A DNA stretch of 64,000 bases from Azospirillum picis (GTDB lineage Bacteria > Pseudomonadota > Alphaproteobacteria > Azospirillales > Azospirillaceae), in contig NZ_JAGINO010000017.1 of NCBI RefSeq assembly GCF_017876115.1, positions 62,001-126,000 on the forward strand, read 5' to 3'. The notes under the pieces are model-generated. The model searched no databases. It saw only the letters and a program-made list of their open reading frames with translations, and was not told the origin of the DNA. Below are positions 8,706-16,990 of this stretch, piece after piece. The number at the start of each line of letters is the position of its first letter. Within the stretch, counting starts at the first letter, position 1. Position numbers and translations under genes: made by a program.

Positions 8706-9710
8706 ATGGCCAGCACCCATCACACCAAGGTCCTCATCATCGGCGCCGGCCCGGCCGGCTATACCGCCGCCATCTATGCGGCGCGCGCCAACCTGGAACC
8801 GCTGATGGTCCAGGGCATGCAGCCGGGCGGGCAACTGATGATCACCACGGACGTGGAGAACTTTCCCGGCTTCGCCGACCCGATCCAGGGGCCGTGGCTG
8901 ATGGAGCAGATGCAGAAGCAGGCCGAGCATGTCGGCACCAGGATGGTGTTCGACCTGATCACCGACGTCGACTTCACGCAGCGGCCCTTCGTCTGCAAGG
9001 GCGACAGCGGCGACACCTACACCGCCGACAGCGTCATCATCGCCACCGGCGCCCAGGCCCGCTGGCTCGGCATCTCGACGGAGGAGATCTATCGCGGCTT
9101 CGGCGTGTCGGCCTGCGCCACCTGCGACGGCTTCTTCTTCCGCGGCAAGGAGGTGGCGGTCATCGGCGGCGGCAACTCGGCGGTGGAGGAGGCGCTCTAC
9201 CTGACCAACCACGCCACCAAGGTGACGGTCATCCACCGCCGCGACGGCTTCCGCGCCGAACGCATCATGCAGGACCGCCTGTTCCGCCACCCGAAGATCG
9301 AGGTGGTGTGGGACAGCGTGGTCGAGGAGATCGTCGGCGAGGGTGACGGCACCATGGGCAACCCGCGCGGCGTCACCGGCGTGCGGATCAGGAACGTCAA
9401 GTCGGGCGAGGAGCGCGTGATCCCGGTGGCCGGCGTCTTCGTCGCCATCGGCCACGAGCCGGCGACCGGCATCTTCAAGGGCAAGGTGAAGATGGACGAG
9501 TCCGGCTACATCATCACCGCCCCCGATTCGACCGCCACCGACATCGCCGGGGTCTTCGCGGCCGGCGACGTCAAGGACAAGGTCTACCGCCAGGCCGTCA
9601 CCGCCGCCGGCATGGGCTGCATGGCGGCGCTGGAGGCCGAGCGCTGGCTGGCCCACCACGAGCCGGCCGCCGGCGCCCACGGCGACACCAGCCCGGCCGG
9701 CACCTGGTGA
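8706..9710 (+). CDS. trxB: Thioredoxin reductase (NADPH)
   Basis: 334 residues from the ATG at 8706. The FAD site 'VLIIGAGPAGYTAAIYAARA' is at about 9-28, the redox-active 'CATC' at 137-140, the NADPH motif 'AVIGGGNSAVEEALYL' at about 149-164, and the second FAD motif 'GVFAAGDVKDKVYRQAVTAA' near residue 285. It reduces thioredoxin with NADPH in the cytoplasm. Length is normal, with an extra 15-residue Ala/Gly/His tail. The gene is followed by a hairpin that probably ends both this transcript and the convergent HNH gene. Confidence 0.97.
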   Translation: MASTHHTKVLIIGAGPAGYTAAIYAARANLEPLMVQGMQPGGQLMITTDVENFPGFADPIQGPWLMEQMQKQAEHVGTRMVFDLITDVDFTQRPFVCKGDSGDTYTADSVIIATGAQARWLGISTEEIYRGFGVSACATCDGFFFRGKEVAVIGGGNSAVEEALYLTNHATKVTVIHRRDGFRAERIMQDRLFRHPKIEVVWDSVVEEIVGEGDGTMGNPRGVTGVRIRNVKSGEERVIPVAGVFVAIGHEPATGIFKGKVKMDESGYIITAPDSTATDIAGVFAAGDVKDKVYRQAVTAAGMGCMAALEAERWLAHHEPAAGAHGDTSPAGTW

Positions 9711-9755
9711 TCGCGCCGGCCGGGTTTGGAGCGGCCTGACGTGCGGTATCGAGGT

Positions 9756-9796
9756 GGAAACGCCGCCGGGCCTGTCCGCAGGCCGGCGGCGTTTCC
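9756..9796. terminator. Hairpin between convergent trxB and the HNH gene
   Basis: GGAAACGCCGCCGG(G)CCTG and CAGGCCGGCGGCGTTTCC form a near-perfect stem of about 18 bp with a one-base bulge and a short loop. It lies between two converging genes, so it can serve both; U-runs are short. Confidence 0.7.
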
Positions 9797-9831
9797 ATGT
9801 CCGCCGTTCGCCTGCGGCGCCGGGGCCGCAG

Positions 9832-10395
9832 CTAGATCGGATCCAGTTCGGTGTCCCAATAAAGAAAATCCCGCCAACTTTCATGAAGGAAGTTTGGCGG
9901 GAAGGCGCGTCCGTTCTCCTGCAGCTCGTAGGCACTGGGCTGGAAGGGCGGACTGAGGGGGATCATGCCGCAGACGTGGGGAAGGCGGTCGCCCTTGGCC
10001 AGGTTGCAGGCCGAACAGGAGGTTATGACGTTCTCCCACGTCGTCCGGCCGCCGCGCGAGCGCGGGACCACGTGATCGAAGGTCAGGTCGTGGGTGGGGA
10101 AGGGGCGGCCGCAATACTGGCAGGTGAAGCGGTCGCGCAGGAAGACGTTGAAACGGGTGAAGGCTGGCCGGCGTGTCGCCGGGATGAACTCTTTCAGCGA
10201 GATGACGCTGGGTAACCGGACTTCGAAGCTGGGTGATCTGACGACCCGGTCATAGTGCGAGACGATGTTGACCCGTTCGAGAAAGACCGCCTTGACCGCT
10301 TCCTGCCAGGACCATAGCGACAAGGGGAAGTAACTGAGCGGGCGGAAATCCGCGTTCAGCACCAGAGCCGGACAGTGATCGGGTGGTGGAGCCAA
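9832..10395 (-). CDS. HNH endonuclease family protein
   Basis: About 187 residues. The C-terminal half has the HNH module: 'FTCQYCGRPFPTHDLTFDHV' (CxxC and DH), 'PRSRGGRTTWENVITSCSAC' (central Asn) and 'NLAKGD' (second CxxC partner). The N terminus 'LVLNADFRPLSYFPLSLWSW' is that of a widespread alphaproteobacterial HNH family of unknown role. I chose the TTG at 10395 because a GAGGGAG site lies 6 nt before it and family homology begins there. The frame stays open to 10584 with further ATGs, but that extension looks non-coding. It is a chromosomal single gene without a methylase partner, so a restriction role is not indicated. Confidence 0.8.
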   Translation of the reverse strand: MAPPPDHCPALVLNADFRPLSYFPLSLWSWQEAVKAVFLERVNIVSHYDRVVRSPSFEVRLPSVISLKEFIPATRRPAFTRFNVFLRDRFTCQYCGRPFPTHDLTFDHVVPRSRGGRTTWENVITSCSACNLAKGDRLPHVCGMIPLSPPFQPSAYELQENGRAFPPNFLHESWRDFLYWDTELDPI

Positions 10396-10765
10396 TGGCC
10401 ACTCCCTCGTCTGGATCCCGGCGCGGGACACTGTTGCGGCTGCGCGCGGGGTCGTGTCTGCTCCGCCCCGGCGGCCGGATCGCCGATCCGGGACAACCAG
10501 ATACATAGTTGATCGATGGCCCGGACTCAACATCTTGACGGCCGGGGGCCGAATTTCTTCACCGTCCTGTAACCTTTTTCGCATCGGGGGTATCGCGAGG
10601 GCTTTGTTCGCCGGTGGCCGCCGGTGGGCTGTGACATCGTCACGACGGCCAAATCATCCCCTTGCGGCTTACCCATCGTTAACCATAAGCGGGCATCGTA
10701 TGGCTCATCGAACGGAGATGATCCCGCCGGCTGTCCCGGCCGGACGCGACCGAGGGAGAGCCCAC

Positions 10766-10933
10766 ATGACCGCCGTCATCATCGACCTTGCCCAGAAGCG
10801 CCGTGAACGTGAAGAGCTGGCGCGCCAGAAGCGCATCGACGCCTTCGACCGCGAGCTGCGCCGCCGCCTGGCGCTCTATCTGGAAGGCGAGGAAATCCCG
10901 GTCGAGCCGATCCGCGACAACCCCTACATCTGA
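10766..10933 (+). CDS. Small charged helical protein of unknown function
   Basis: 55 residues from the ATG at 10766, with a GAGGGAGAG ribosome site ('MTAVIIDLAQKRREREELAR'). After a short hydrophobic start it is a highly charged helix ('RIDAFDRELRRRLALYLEGE') ending 'PVEPIRDNPYI'. Composition and ribosome site support coding. I do not recognise it. It stands alone between the divergent HNH gene and gluQ. Confidence 0.7.
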   Translation: MTAVIIDLAQKRREREELARQKRIDAFDRELRRRLALYLEGEEIPVEPIRDNPYI

Positions 10934-11035
10934 GCCACCCGCGTTCCACGTTGCGTCCCGCGCTCCCGCCTGCCGACCGGTTCGGTTGCGAATACGGCGG
11001 GCGCATCCGGACCTCCGTTCCGCTATAAAGCGGGG

Positions 11036-11881
11036 ATGAGCGATCCCGTCACCCGCTTCGCCCCGAGCCCGACCGGGCACCTGCACCTCGGCCACGCCCA
11101 TTCCGCCCTGTTCGGCTGGACGACGGCCCGCAAGGCGGGCGGCCGTTTCCTGCTGCGGATCGAGGACATCGACCCCAACCGCTGCCGTCCCGAATACGAG
11201 CGCGACCTGATCGAGGATCTGGCGTGGCTCGGTCTCGGCTGGGATGGCCCGGTCCGGCGCCAGTCCGACCATTTCGGCGACTACCGCGCGGCACTCGCCC
11301 GGCTCCGGACGCTGGGCGTGCTCTATCCCTGCTTCTGCACCCGCAAGGACATCGCCGCGGAGATCGCGCGCGCCGGCTCGGCGCCGCATGGACCCGATGG
11401 CCCGCTTTATCCCGGCACCTGCCGCCACCGGTCCGCGGAAGACCGCGCGGAGCGGATCGCCCGCGGCGACGCCTGGGCGCTGCGGCTCGACATCGCGGCG
11501 GCCGGCCGGCTGACCGGGCCGTTGCGCTGGCACGACCGCGCCCGCGGCTGGCAGGACGCGACGCCGAAGCTGCTGGGCGATGTGGTGCTGGCGCGCAAGG
11601 ACACGCCGACCAGCTACCATCTCAGCGTCACCGTCGACGATCATTTGCAGGGCGTGACTCTGGTCACCCGCGGCGAGGATCTGTTCTTCGCCACCCACCT
11701 GCACCGGCTGCTGCAGGCGCTGCTGGGCGTCGATCCCCCCGATTACCACCATCACGGCCTGCTGCGGAACGCGGCGGGGGAGCGGCTGGCCAAGCGCGAC
11801 CGCGCGCAGTCCCTGCGCTCGCTGCGCGACGAAGGCCGCAGTCCGGCGGAGGTGAGGGCGCTGGCCGGCTTCCCCGACTGA
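11036..11881 (+). CDS. gluQ: Glutamyl-Q tRNA(Asp) synthetase
   Basis: 281 residues. It is a class I synthetase catalytic core without an anticodon-binding domain: the start 'RFAPSPTGHLHLGHAHSALF' carries the HIGH-type motif, 'LLRIEDIDPNRCRPEYERDL' binds substrate, the zinc ligands lie in 'YPCFCTRKD' and 'GTCRH', and the KMSKS region is 'LAKRDRA'. The length of about 280 and the missing C-terminal domain separate it from GltX. It activates glutamate without tRNA and attaches it to queuosine-34 of tRNA(Asp). It converges on recR. Confidence 0.93.
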   Translation: MSDPVTRFAPSPTGHLHLGHAHSALFGWTTARKAGGRFLLRIEDIDPNRCRPEYERDLIEDLAWLGLGWDGPVRRQSDHFGDYRAALARLRTLGVLYPCFCTRKDIAAEIARAGSAPHGPDGPLYPGTCRHRSAEDRAERIARGDAWALRLDIAAAGRLTGPLRWHDRARGWQDATPKLLGDVVLARKDTPTSYHLSVTVDDHLQGVTLVTRGEDLFFATHLHRLLQALLGVDPPDYHHHGLLRNAAGERLAKRDRAQSLRSLRDEGRSPAEVRALAGFPD

Positions 11882-11937
11882 GGGAGGCGGGCAGAAGTCT
11901 TGAAGGCAGGGGCTTGGCGGGCAGGGGCCTTATGTGG

Positions 11938-12531
11938 CTACAGCGGCCGCCGCGCCTTCAGCGCCGCGGTCAGCGTGCCGTCGTCGAGATAATCCAGCTC
12001 GCCGCCGACCGGAACGCCGTGGGCGAGGCGCGAGACGGCGACGTCGGTGTCTGTCAGGCGGTCGGTCACGACATGGGCGGTGGTCTGGCCGTCGACGGTG
12101 GCGTTCAACGCCAGGATGACCTCGCGCACCGCCGGATCCCTGGCGCGCCCAGCGAGGCCGGCGATGTTCAGGTCGTCGGGGCCGACGCCCTGCAGCGCCG
12201 ACAGCAGCCCCCCCAGCACATGGTAGGTGCCGCGGAAGGCGCGGGTGCGTTCCAGTGCCCACAGGTCGCCGGCATCCTCGACCACGCAGATGACCGAGCG
12301 GTCGCGCGTCGGGTCGGAGCAGACGGTGCAGGGATCGCGGCTGTCCAGGTTGCCGCAGACCGAGCAGGCGCGGATCGACTCGCCGGCGGCGGCCATCGCC
12401 TCCGACAGCGGGACCAGCAGGCTGTCCCGCCGCTTCATCAGATGCAGCGCCGCCCGCCGCGCCGACCGGGGACCGAGCCCCGGCAGCTTGGACAGCAACT
12501 GGATCAGGCGTTCGATTTCAGGTCCGATCAT
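11938..12531 (-). CDS. recR: Recombination mediator RecR
   Basis: 197 residues from the ATG at 12531 ('[20 protein letters not shown]'). The helix-hairpin-helix is at the N terminus, the zinc finger '[16 protein letters not shown]' at about 57-72, and the Toprim domain starts '[15 protein letters not shown]'. RecR works with RecF and RecO to load RecA on gapped DNA. The frame is open upstream to 12594, but that part overlaps a repeat element and is rejected. The order dnaX-ybaB-recR on one strand is the conserved bacterial replication-repair cluster. Confidence 0.96.
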   Translation of the reverse strand: MIGPEIERLIQLLSKLPGLGPRSARRAALHLMKRRDSLLVPLSEAMAAAGESIRACSVCGNLDSRDPCTVCSDPTRDRSVICVVEDAGDLWALERTRAFRGTYHVLGGLLSALQGVGPDDLNIAGLAGRARDPAVREVILALNATVDGQTTAHVVTDRLTDTDVAVSRLAHGVPVGGELDYLDDGTLTAALKARRPL

Positions 12532-12555
12532 GGAATTGGCGGCCGACACACGTCT

Positions 12556-12710
12556 CCCTCTCCCGCCCCGGGAGAGGGAAGGGGCCCATGGCACAGGCCA
12601 TGGGAAGGGTGAGGGGCAATGCGAGGATCGGGGGATCCGTGTCCGGATTGCCCCTCGCCCTCCCCACGCCTTCGGCGCGGGTACCCTCCCTCTCCCGGGG
12701 CGGGAGAGGG
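12556..12710. repeat. 155-bp intergenic element with 23-bp terminal inverted repeats
   Basis: The two 23-bp ends, 12556-12578 (CCCTCTCCCGCCCCGGGAGA...) and 12688-12710, are exact reverse complements. An inner pair (GGGTGAGGGGCAAT near 12608 and ATTGCCCCTCGCCC near 12648) is also inverted. There is no coding capacity. The whole can fold into one long hairpin between ybaB and recR, like a REP/MITE-type intergenic repeat. Confidence 0.85.
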
Positions 12711-12724
12711 TAAAACACGATCGA

Positions 12725-13048
12725 TCAGAACGGCAGCTTCATGCCGGGCGGCAGCTTCAGGCCGCCCATCATCTTCGAGGTCTCCTCGGCGACATGCTGC
12801 TCGACCTTCTTCTTGGCGTCGTTGAAGGCGGCGACGATCAGGTCCTCCAGCACCTCGACGTCCTCGGGATCGACGACCGACTTGTCGAGCTTGACCTTCT
12901 TCATCTCGCTCTTGCCGTTGACGGTCACGACGACCATCCCGGCGGCGCTCTGGCCGGTCACCTCGACCTGCTCCAGGCTGGCCTGCATCTCCTGCATCTT
13001 GGCCTGCATCTGCTGGGCCTGCTTCATCATGTTGCCGATATTCTTCAT
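12725..13048 (-). CDS. ybaB: YbaB/EbfC nucleoid-associated protein
   Basis: 107 residues: an N-terminal helix rich in Met and Gln ('[20 protein letters not shown]'), the core '[20 protein letters not shown]', and the C-terminal helix '[20 protein letters not shown]' ending in a Met/Gly/Pro tail. It is a dimeric DNA-binding protein usually found between dnaX and recR, as here. The gap to dnaX is 3 nt, so the two are translationally linked. Confidence 0.95.
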   Translation of the reverse strand: MKNIGNMMKQAQQMQAKMQEMQASLEQVEVTGQSAAGMVVVTVNGKSEMKKVKLDKSVVDPEDVEVLEDLIVAAFNDAKKKVEQHVAEETSKMMGGLKLPPGMKLPF

Positions 13049-13051
13049 CGG

Positions 13052-14944
13052 TCAGTACTCTCCTTCGTCGTCGAGGGGGTAATAGACCCCATCGTCCTGC
13101 TGCTGAACCATAAAGTCGGGTGTCTCGCCGTCATCCGCAACCGCCGCACTCTCGGCGGCGGCCACTTCGGCGAGATCGCGGATGTCGATGATCCTGGCGC
13201 CGCCGAAGGCGTCGAGCACGGCGCGCACCACCGGGTTGGCCTCCGCCTCCGACAGGGCGCGGCGCTGCTCGGCCTGGTCCTGCTCGGCCAGGGTCGGCTG
13301 GGCCTGCCCGTCGGACAGGGCGACGATCCAGCGCTGGCCGGTCCATTCGGTCAGGAACTGCCCGACCTTGGCCGGCAGGGTCGGCGGGGCGGCGGGGCGG
13401 AGCTTCAGCTCCAGCCGGCCCGGCTCCATGCGGACGAGCTGGACGGTCTCCATCAGGTAGCCGTAGAGCGCACCCTCGCGCCGTTCCGAGAACAGCCGCA
13501 CCAGCGCGCGGAAATCCGGCGGCATCGCCGACAGCTCTTCGCCGGCCGGAACCGGGAGGGCCGCCGCCGGAGCGGCCTGCGCCATCGGGGCGCTTTGCGG
13601 CTGGGCGGAGCGGGCAACGGCATGAGTGGCGGCATGGGCGACCGCGACGGGGCCGCCGCTGCCGCTTGGACTGCCTGGGCCGCGGCCCACCGGTGCGCCG
13701 CCATTCGCGCCGCCGGCGGACTGCTGGGCCTGGAACTGGCGGATCAGTTCGCCAGGGGTCGGCAGGTCGGCGGCGTAGGACAGGCGGACGATCACCATCT
13801 CAAGCGCCTGCTGCGGCACCGGGGCGGCCTGCACCTCGCCCAGCCCCTTCAGCAGGAGCTGCCAGGCGCGGGTCAGCGCCGGCATGCCGAGCCGGCCCGA
13901 CAGGTCGGCGCCGCGCGTCCGCTCGGCCTCCGGCAGCGAGGGGTCGCTGGCGGTCGCCGGCACCACCTTCAGCCGGGTCAGGTTGTGGACGAGGTCGAGC
14001 AGGTCCTGCAGGATCACCACCGGGTCGGCGCCGACCCGGTGGAGGTCGGACAGGATGTCCATCGCCTCGGCCGGCCGGGCGGAGACCGCGGCCTCGAACA
14101 GGTCGATCACCCGGGTGCGGTCGGCCAGCCCCAGCATGTCGCGCACCTGCTGCGCCGTCACCGTGCCGGCGGCCAGCGCGATCGCCTGGTCGAGCAGCGA
14201 CAGGCCGTCGCGCACCGACCCGTCGGCGGCGCGCGCGATCAGCGAGGCGGCGTCCCCCTCGATCTGCGCGCCCTCCAGCGCGGTGACGCGGGTGAAATGC
14301 TCCTTCAGCACCTGGGCGTCGACGCGGCGCAGGTCGAAGCGCTGGCAGCGCGACAGCACCGTCACCGGCACCTTGCGGATCTCGGTGGTGGCGAAGACGA
14401 ACTTCACATGGCTCGGCGGTTCCTCAAGCGTCTTCAGGAGCGCGTTGAACGCGCTCTTGGACAGCATGTGGACCTCGTCGATGATGTAGAGCTTGTAGCG
14501 GGCGGAGACGGCGGCATAGCGCACGCCATCGATGATCTCGCGGATGTCGTCGACGCCGGTGTGGCTGGCGGCGTCCATCTCCATCACGTCGACGTGGCGG
14601 TCCTCGGCGATGGCGCGGCAGTTGTCGCAGACGCCGCAGGGGCTGACCGTCGGCCCGCCGGTGCCGTCCGGCCCGGTGCAGTTCAGCGCGCGGGCGATGA
14701 TGCGGGCGGTGGTGGTCTTGCCGACGCCGCGCACGCCGGTCAGCATGAAGGCCTGGGCGATGCGGCCGGACTGGATGGCGTTGGTCAGGGTGCGGACCAA
14801 CGCGTCCTGCCCGATCAGCTCGTCGAAGGTCTTCGGCCGGTATTTGCGCGCGAGCACCCGGTAGGCCTGGCCGGTGGCCGGAGAGGCGGCCGGGGAGGAA
14901 ACGGCGGGGGTGTCGACGGTGGTATCGGCGGTGGTATCGGTCAC
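13052..14944 (-). CDS. dnaX: DNA polymerase III subunits gamma/tau
   Basis: 630 residues from the ATG at 14944. After a Thr/Ala/Pro-rich N-terminal extension of about 27 residues comes the clamp-loader AAA+ module: Walker A 'LTGVRGVGKTTTARIIARAL' (about 68-87), a zinc cluster 'CGVCDNC' with an upstream Cys, Walker B 'YIIDEVHMLS', and the sensor 'FATTEIRKVPVTVLSRCQRF'. Domain III follows, then a Gly/Ala/Pro linker and a C-terminal tau region. DnaX is the ATPase of the clamp loader and tethers the polymerase cores. No clear slippery A-run for frameshifting into gamma was seen. It heads the dnaX-ybaB-recR operon, and the SRP RNA gene lies upstream on the same strand. Confidence 0.97.
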   Translation of the reverse strand: MTDTTADTTVDTPAVSSPAASPATGQAYRVLARKYRPKTFDELIGQDALVRTLTNAIQSGRIAQAFMLTGVRGVGKTTTARIIARALNCTGPDGTGGPTVSPCGVCDNCRAIAEDRHVDVMEMDAASHTGVDDIREIIDGVRYAAVSARYKLYIIDEVHMLSKSAFNALLKTLEEPPSHVKFVFATTEIRKVPVTVLSRCQRFDLRRVDAQVLKEHFTRVTALEGAQIEGDAASLIARAADGSVRDGLSLLDQAIALAAGTVTAQQVRDMLGLADRTRVIDLFEAAVSARPAEAMDILSDLHRVGADPVVILQDLLDLVHNLTRLKVVPATASDPSLPEAERTRGADLSGRLGMPALTRAWQLLLKGLGEVQAAPVPQQALEMVIVRLSYAADLPTPGELIRQFQAQQSAGGANGGAPVGRGPGSPSGSGGPVAVAHAATHAVARSAQPQSAPMAQAAPAAALPVPAGEELSAMPPDFRALVRLFSERREGALYGYLMETVQLVRMEPGRLELKLRPAAPPTLPAKVGQFLTEWTGQRWIVALSDGQAQPTLAEQDQAEQRRALSEAEANPVVRAVLDAFGGARIIDIRDLAEVAAAESAAVADDGETPDFMVQQQDDGVYYPLDDEGEY

Positions 14945-15055
14945 GCGGCTGGCCTGTCGAAACGACGGGGGGAGGGGGGCTCGTTAGGGCCGCAGGATAG
15001 CGTCCCGGCGCCGCGCTGTCGCCGTCTGTTTCGTGCTGGCAATTTTTGCAGAGGG

Positions 15056-15154
15056 TGGGAGACTGGACGAACGACCCGAGCCGTAACTCGTTGCGGCTGC
15101 TTCCTTCCGGACCTGACCGGGTTGGCGAGGGACTCGTCCGACGCCAGTCTCCCG
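15056..15154 (-). ncRNA. ffs: Small signal recognition particle RNA (4.5S type)
   Basis: Read on the minus strand, the region holds the near-invariant SRP core GGTCAGGTCCGGAAGGAAGC (about 15117 down to 15098), the domain IV loop that binds Ffh. The outer stem is closed by a perfect 10-bp pair: 15057-15066 with 15144-15153. The length of about 100 nt fits the bacterial small SRP RNA. It lies about 110 nt upstream of dnaX in the same direction, a common alphaproteobacterial arrangement. The RNA and Ffh deliver nascent membrane proteins to FtsY. Ends are estimated from the stem. Confidence 0.95.
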
Positions 15155-15262
15155 CCGCTGTTATGGGCATTCGCGCAGGCGGATGCAAGGGGAAAACGCC
15201 TCAATGTGCGCGGGCGGTCTCCGCGCCGGCGGCGGATTATTGGCGATTAGGTTCCTGACCAT

Positions 15263-15286
15263 AAATTATGGTTCGTTCCATAATTT
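15263..15286. promoter_or_regulatory. AT-rich inverted repeat upstream of the SRP RNA gene
   Basis: AAATTATGG-TTCGTT-CCATAATTT is a perfect 9-bp inverted repeat in an AT-rich island within GC-rich DNA. It lies about 110 bp upstream of the SRP RNA 5' end and downstream of pgk. It could be an operator or a weak terminator of pgk read-through. No protein is assigned. Confidence 0.4.
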
Positions 15287-15337
15287 GTCCTGATGAGGCC
15301 GCCTATGCCACCCCGGCCCGGGGCGGGGTGACCAGAC

Positions 15338-15370
15338 AAAAAGGCCCCGGGCCGGAACCCGGAGCCTTTT
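15338..15370 (-). terminator. Rho-independent terminator downstream of pgk
   Basis: On the minus strand AAAAGGCTCCGGG-TTCC-GGCCCGGGGCCTTTTT forms a GC stem with one mismatch followed by five Ts. It is the likely end of the pgk transcript. Confidence 0.75.
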
Positions 15371-15399
15371 CCACCCGTGCCCGCTAAGCAGGCTTTGCA

Positions 15400-15442
15400 G
15401 GGTTTCCGAGCCCGCCCATCTGCGGGCGGGGTTCGGAAACCC
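15400..15442. repeat. Long inverted repeat just after pgk
   Basis: GGGTTTCCGAGCCCGCCC-ATCTGC-GGGCGGGGTTCGGAAACCC is an almost perfect hairpin of about 18 bp, 15 nt after the pgk stop codon. It probably protects or helps end the transcript before the U-rich terminator 30 nt further on. Confidence 0.7.
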
Positions 15443-15456
15443 GGCTTGAGAGCCGC

Positions 15457-16650
15457 TTACTTCTTCAGCGCGGCGACCCCCGGCAGTTCCTTGCCTTCCA
15501 GCCATTCCAGGAAGGCGCCGCCGGCAGCCGAGACGTAGGTGAACTTGTCCTCGGCCCCGGCATGGGCCAGCGCCGCGACGGTGTCGCCGCCGCCGGCCAC
15601 CGACAGCAGGCCGCCGGCCGCGGTGCGGGCGGCGACCAGCCCGGCCACCGCGTTGGTGCCGGCATCGAAGGGCTGGATCTCGAAGGCGCCGAGCGGGCCG
15701 TTCCAGACGATGGTCTTGGCGCCCTGCAGCTTGAGGCCGAGGAACTCGACGGTCGCCGGGCCGACGTCCAGCGCCATCTCGTCGGCACCGATGGCGTCGA
15801 AGGCCACCACGCGGTTGGCGGCGCCGGCCTTGAACTCCTTGGCGACGACGAAGTCCTTGGGCAGCAGGATCTCGCAGTTGGCGTCCTTGGCGGTCGCCAT
15901 GATCGCGCGGGCCTGGTCGGCCATGTCCTTCTCGCACAGCGAGGCGCCGACGTCGGTGCCCTGGGCGAACAGGAAGGTGTTGGCCATGCCGCCGCCGAGC
16001 ACCAGCAGGTCGACCTTGCGCACCATGTTGCCGAGCAGCTCCAGCTTGGTGGAGATCTTGGCGCCGCCGACGACCGCGGCGACCGGGCGCTGCGGCTTCT
16101 CCAGCGCCAGCGTCAGGGCCTTCAGTTCCGCCTCCATCAGGCGGCCGGCGGCGCTGGGCAGCAGGCGGGCGACGCCCTCGGTCGAGGCGTGGGCGCGGTG
16201 GGCGGCGGAGAAGGCGTCGTTGACGTAGAGGTCGCCCAGCTCGGCCATCTGCTTGGCGAAGGCCGGGTCGTTCTTTTCCTCCTCCGCGTGGAAGCGGGTG
16301 TTCTCCAGCAGGACGATGGCGCCCTCGTGCACCTTGGCGATGGCGTCCTTGGCCTTGTCGCCGACGCAGTCCTCGGCGAAGGCGACCTTCTGGCCGACGG
16401 CGGCGCTCAGCGCGTCGAGCACGTTGCGCAGCGAGTTCTTGGCGTCCGGGCCGTTCTTCGGCCGGCCGAAATGCGACAGGACCACGACCTTGGCGCCCTT
16501 GGAGGACAGCTCCTTCAGGGTCGGGGCGAGGCGGTCGATGCGGGTGGTGTCGGACACCTTGCCGTCCTGCATCGGAACGTTCAGGTCGGCGCGCACCAGC
16601 ACCGTCTTGCCGTTCACCTCAAGGTCGTCGATCGTGTTGAACTCGGTCAT
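15457..16650 (-). CDS. pgk: Phosphoglycerate kinase
   Basis: 397 residues from the ATG at 16650 ('[20 protein letters not shown]'). The N-domain substrate motif is '[16 protein letters not shown]' and the hinge region '[20 protein letters not shown]'. The nucleotide site includes '[18 protein letters not shown]', and the end '[16 protein letters not shown]' is the conserved ATP phosphate loop. It transfers phosphate between 1,3-bisphosphoglycerate and ADP in glycolysis and gluconeogenesis. Length is normal. It stands alone with two hairpins after it. Confidence 0.97.
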   Translation of the reverse strand: MTEFNTIDDLEVNGKTVLVRADLNVPMQDGKVSDTTRIDRLAPTLKELSSKGAKVVVLSHFGRPKNGPDAKNSLRNVLDALSAAVGQKVAFAEDCVGDKAKDAIAKVHEGAIVLLENTRFHAEEEKNDPAFAKQMAELGDLYVNDAFSAAHRAHASTEGVARLLPSAAGRLMEAELKALTLALEKPQRPVAAVVGGAKISTKLELLGNMVRKVDLLVLGGGMANTFLFAQGTDVGASLCEKDMADQARAIMATAKDANCEILLPKDFVVAKEFKAGAANRVVAFDAIGADEMALDVGPATVEFLGLKLQGAKTIVWNGPLGAFEIQPFDAGTNAVAGLVAARTAAGGLLSVAGGGDTVAALAHAGAEDKFTYVSAAGGAFLEWLEGKELPGVAALKK

Positions 16651-16990
16651 CGTCGCGCGTCCCATGTCTGGGGCCGGCGGCAGGGCGATCTCGACGACCC
16701 GCGCGCCGGCCGTGGCGGTTTTGGCGACCCAAGCACAGGCCCGCCGGCTTTGCAACGCTCCAGGGGTGGGGTGAAAATGGGCATATTGCCCCGCACCTCC
16801 GGCCGGTCGGGCGGTTCGCGGCGGGAAGGAGGCGGCGGATGCGGCGCAACGACGCAACTTTCCGCCGGAGCCGGCCGGCGGGTCTGTCATTTTTCCGTAA
16901 CTTGACCCTGTCCATGGCCTGTGCAAACACCCAACTACAGGCCGGACCGGCCCCGGACCGGCCGTGGAACGGGGGTTGAAAGCGCAGGCG
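16651..16990. other. 340-bp divergent intergenic region between pgk and the CYTH-CHAD gene
   Basis: There is no convincing coding frame. It must hold the promoters of both flanking genes. On the + strand a TTGACC at about 16902 could be a -35 element for the CYTH-CHAD gene, with no clear -10. No other structure is recognised. Confidence 0.5.

Noticed and set aside
6626-8716. A 696-codon minus frame opposite the 645-residue protein
   Set aside because: Both strands are open here. The + strand has the aromatic, balanced composition of a folded protein, while the minus frame is Arg/Gln/Val-rich shadow sequence.
12227-15250. A 1007-codon open frame on the + strand
   Set aside because: It lies antisense to recR, ybaB, dnaX and the SRP RNA and is Arg/Gly/His-rich, a product of high GC; the opposite-strand genes have clear families.
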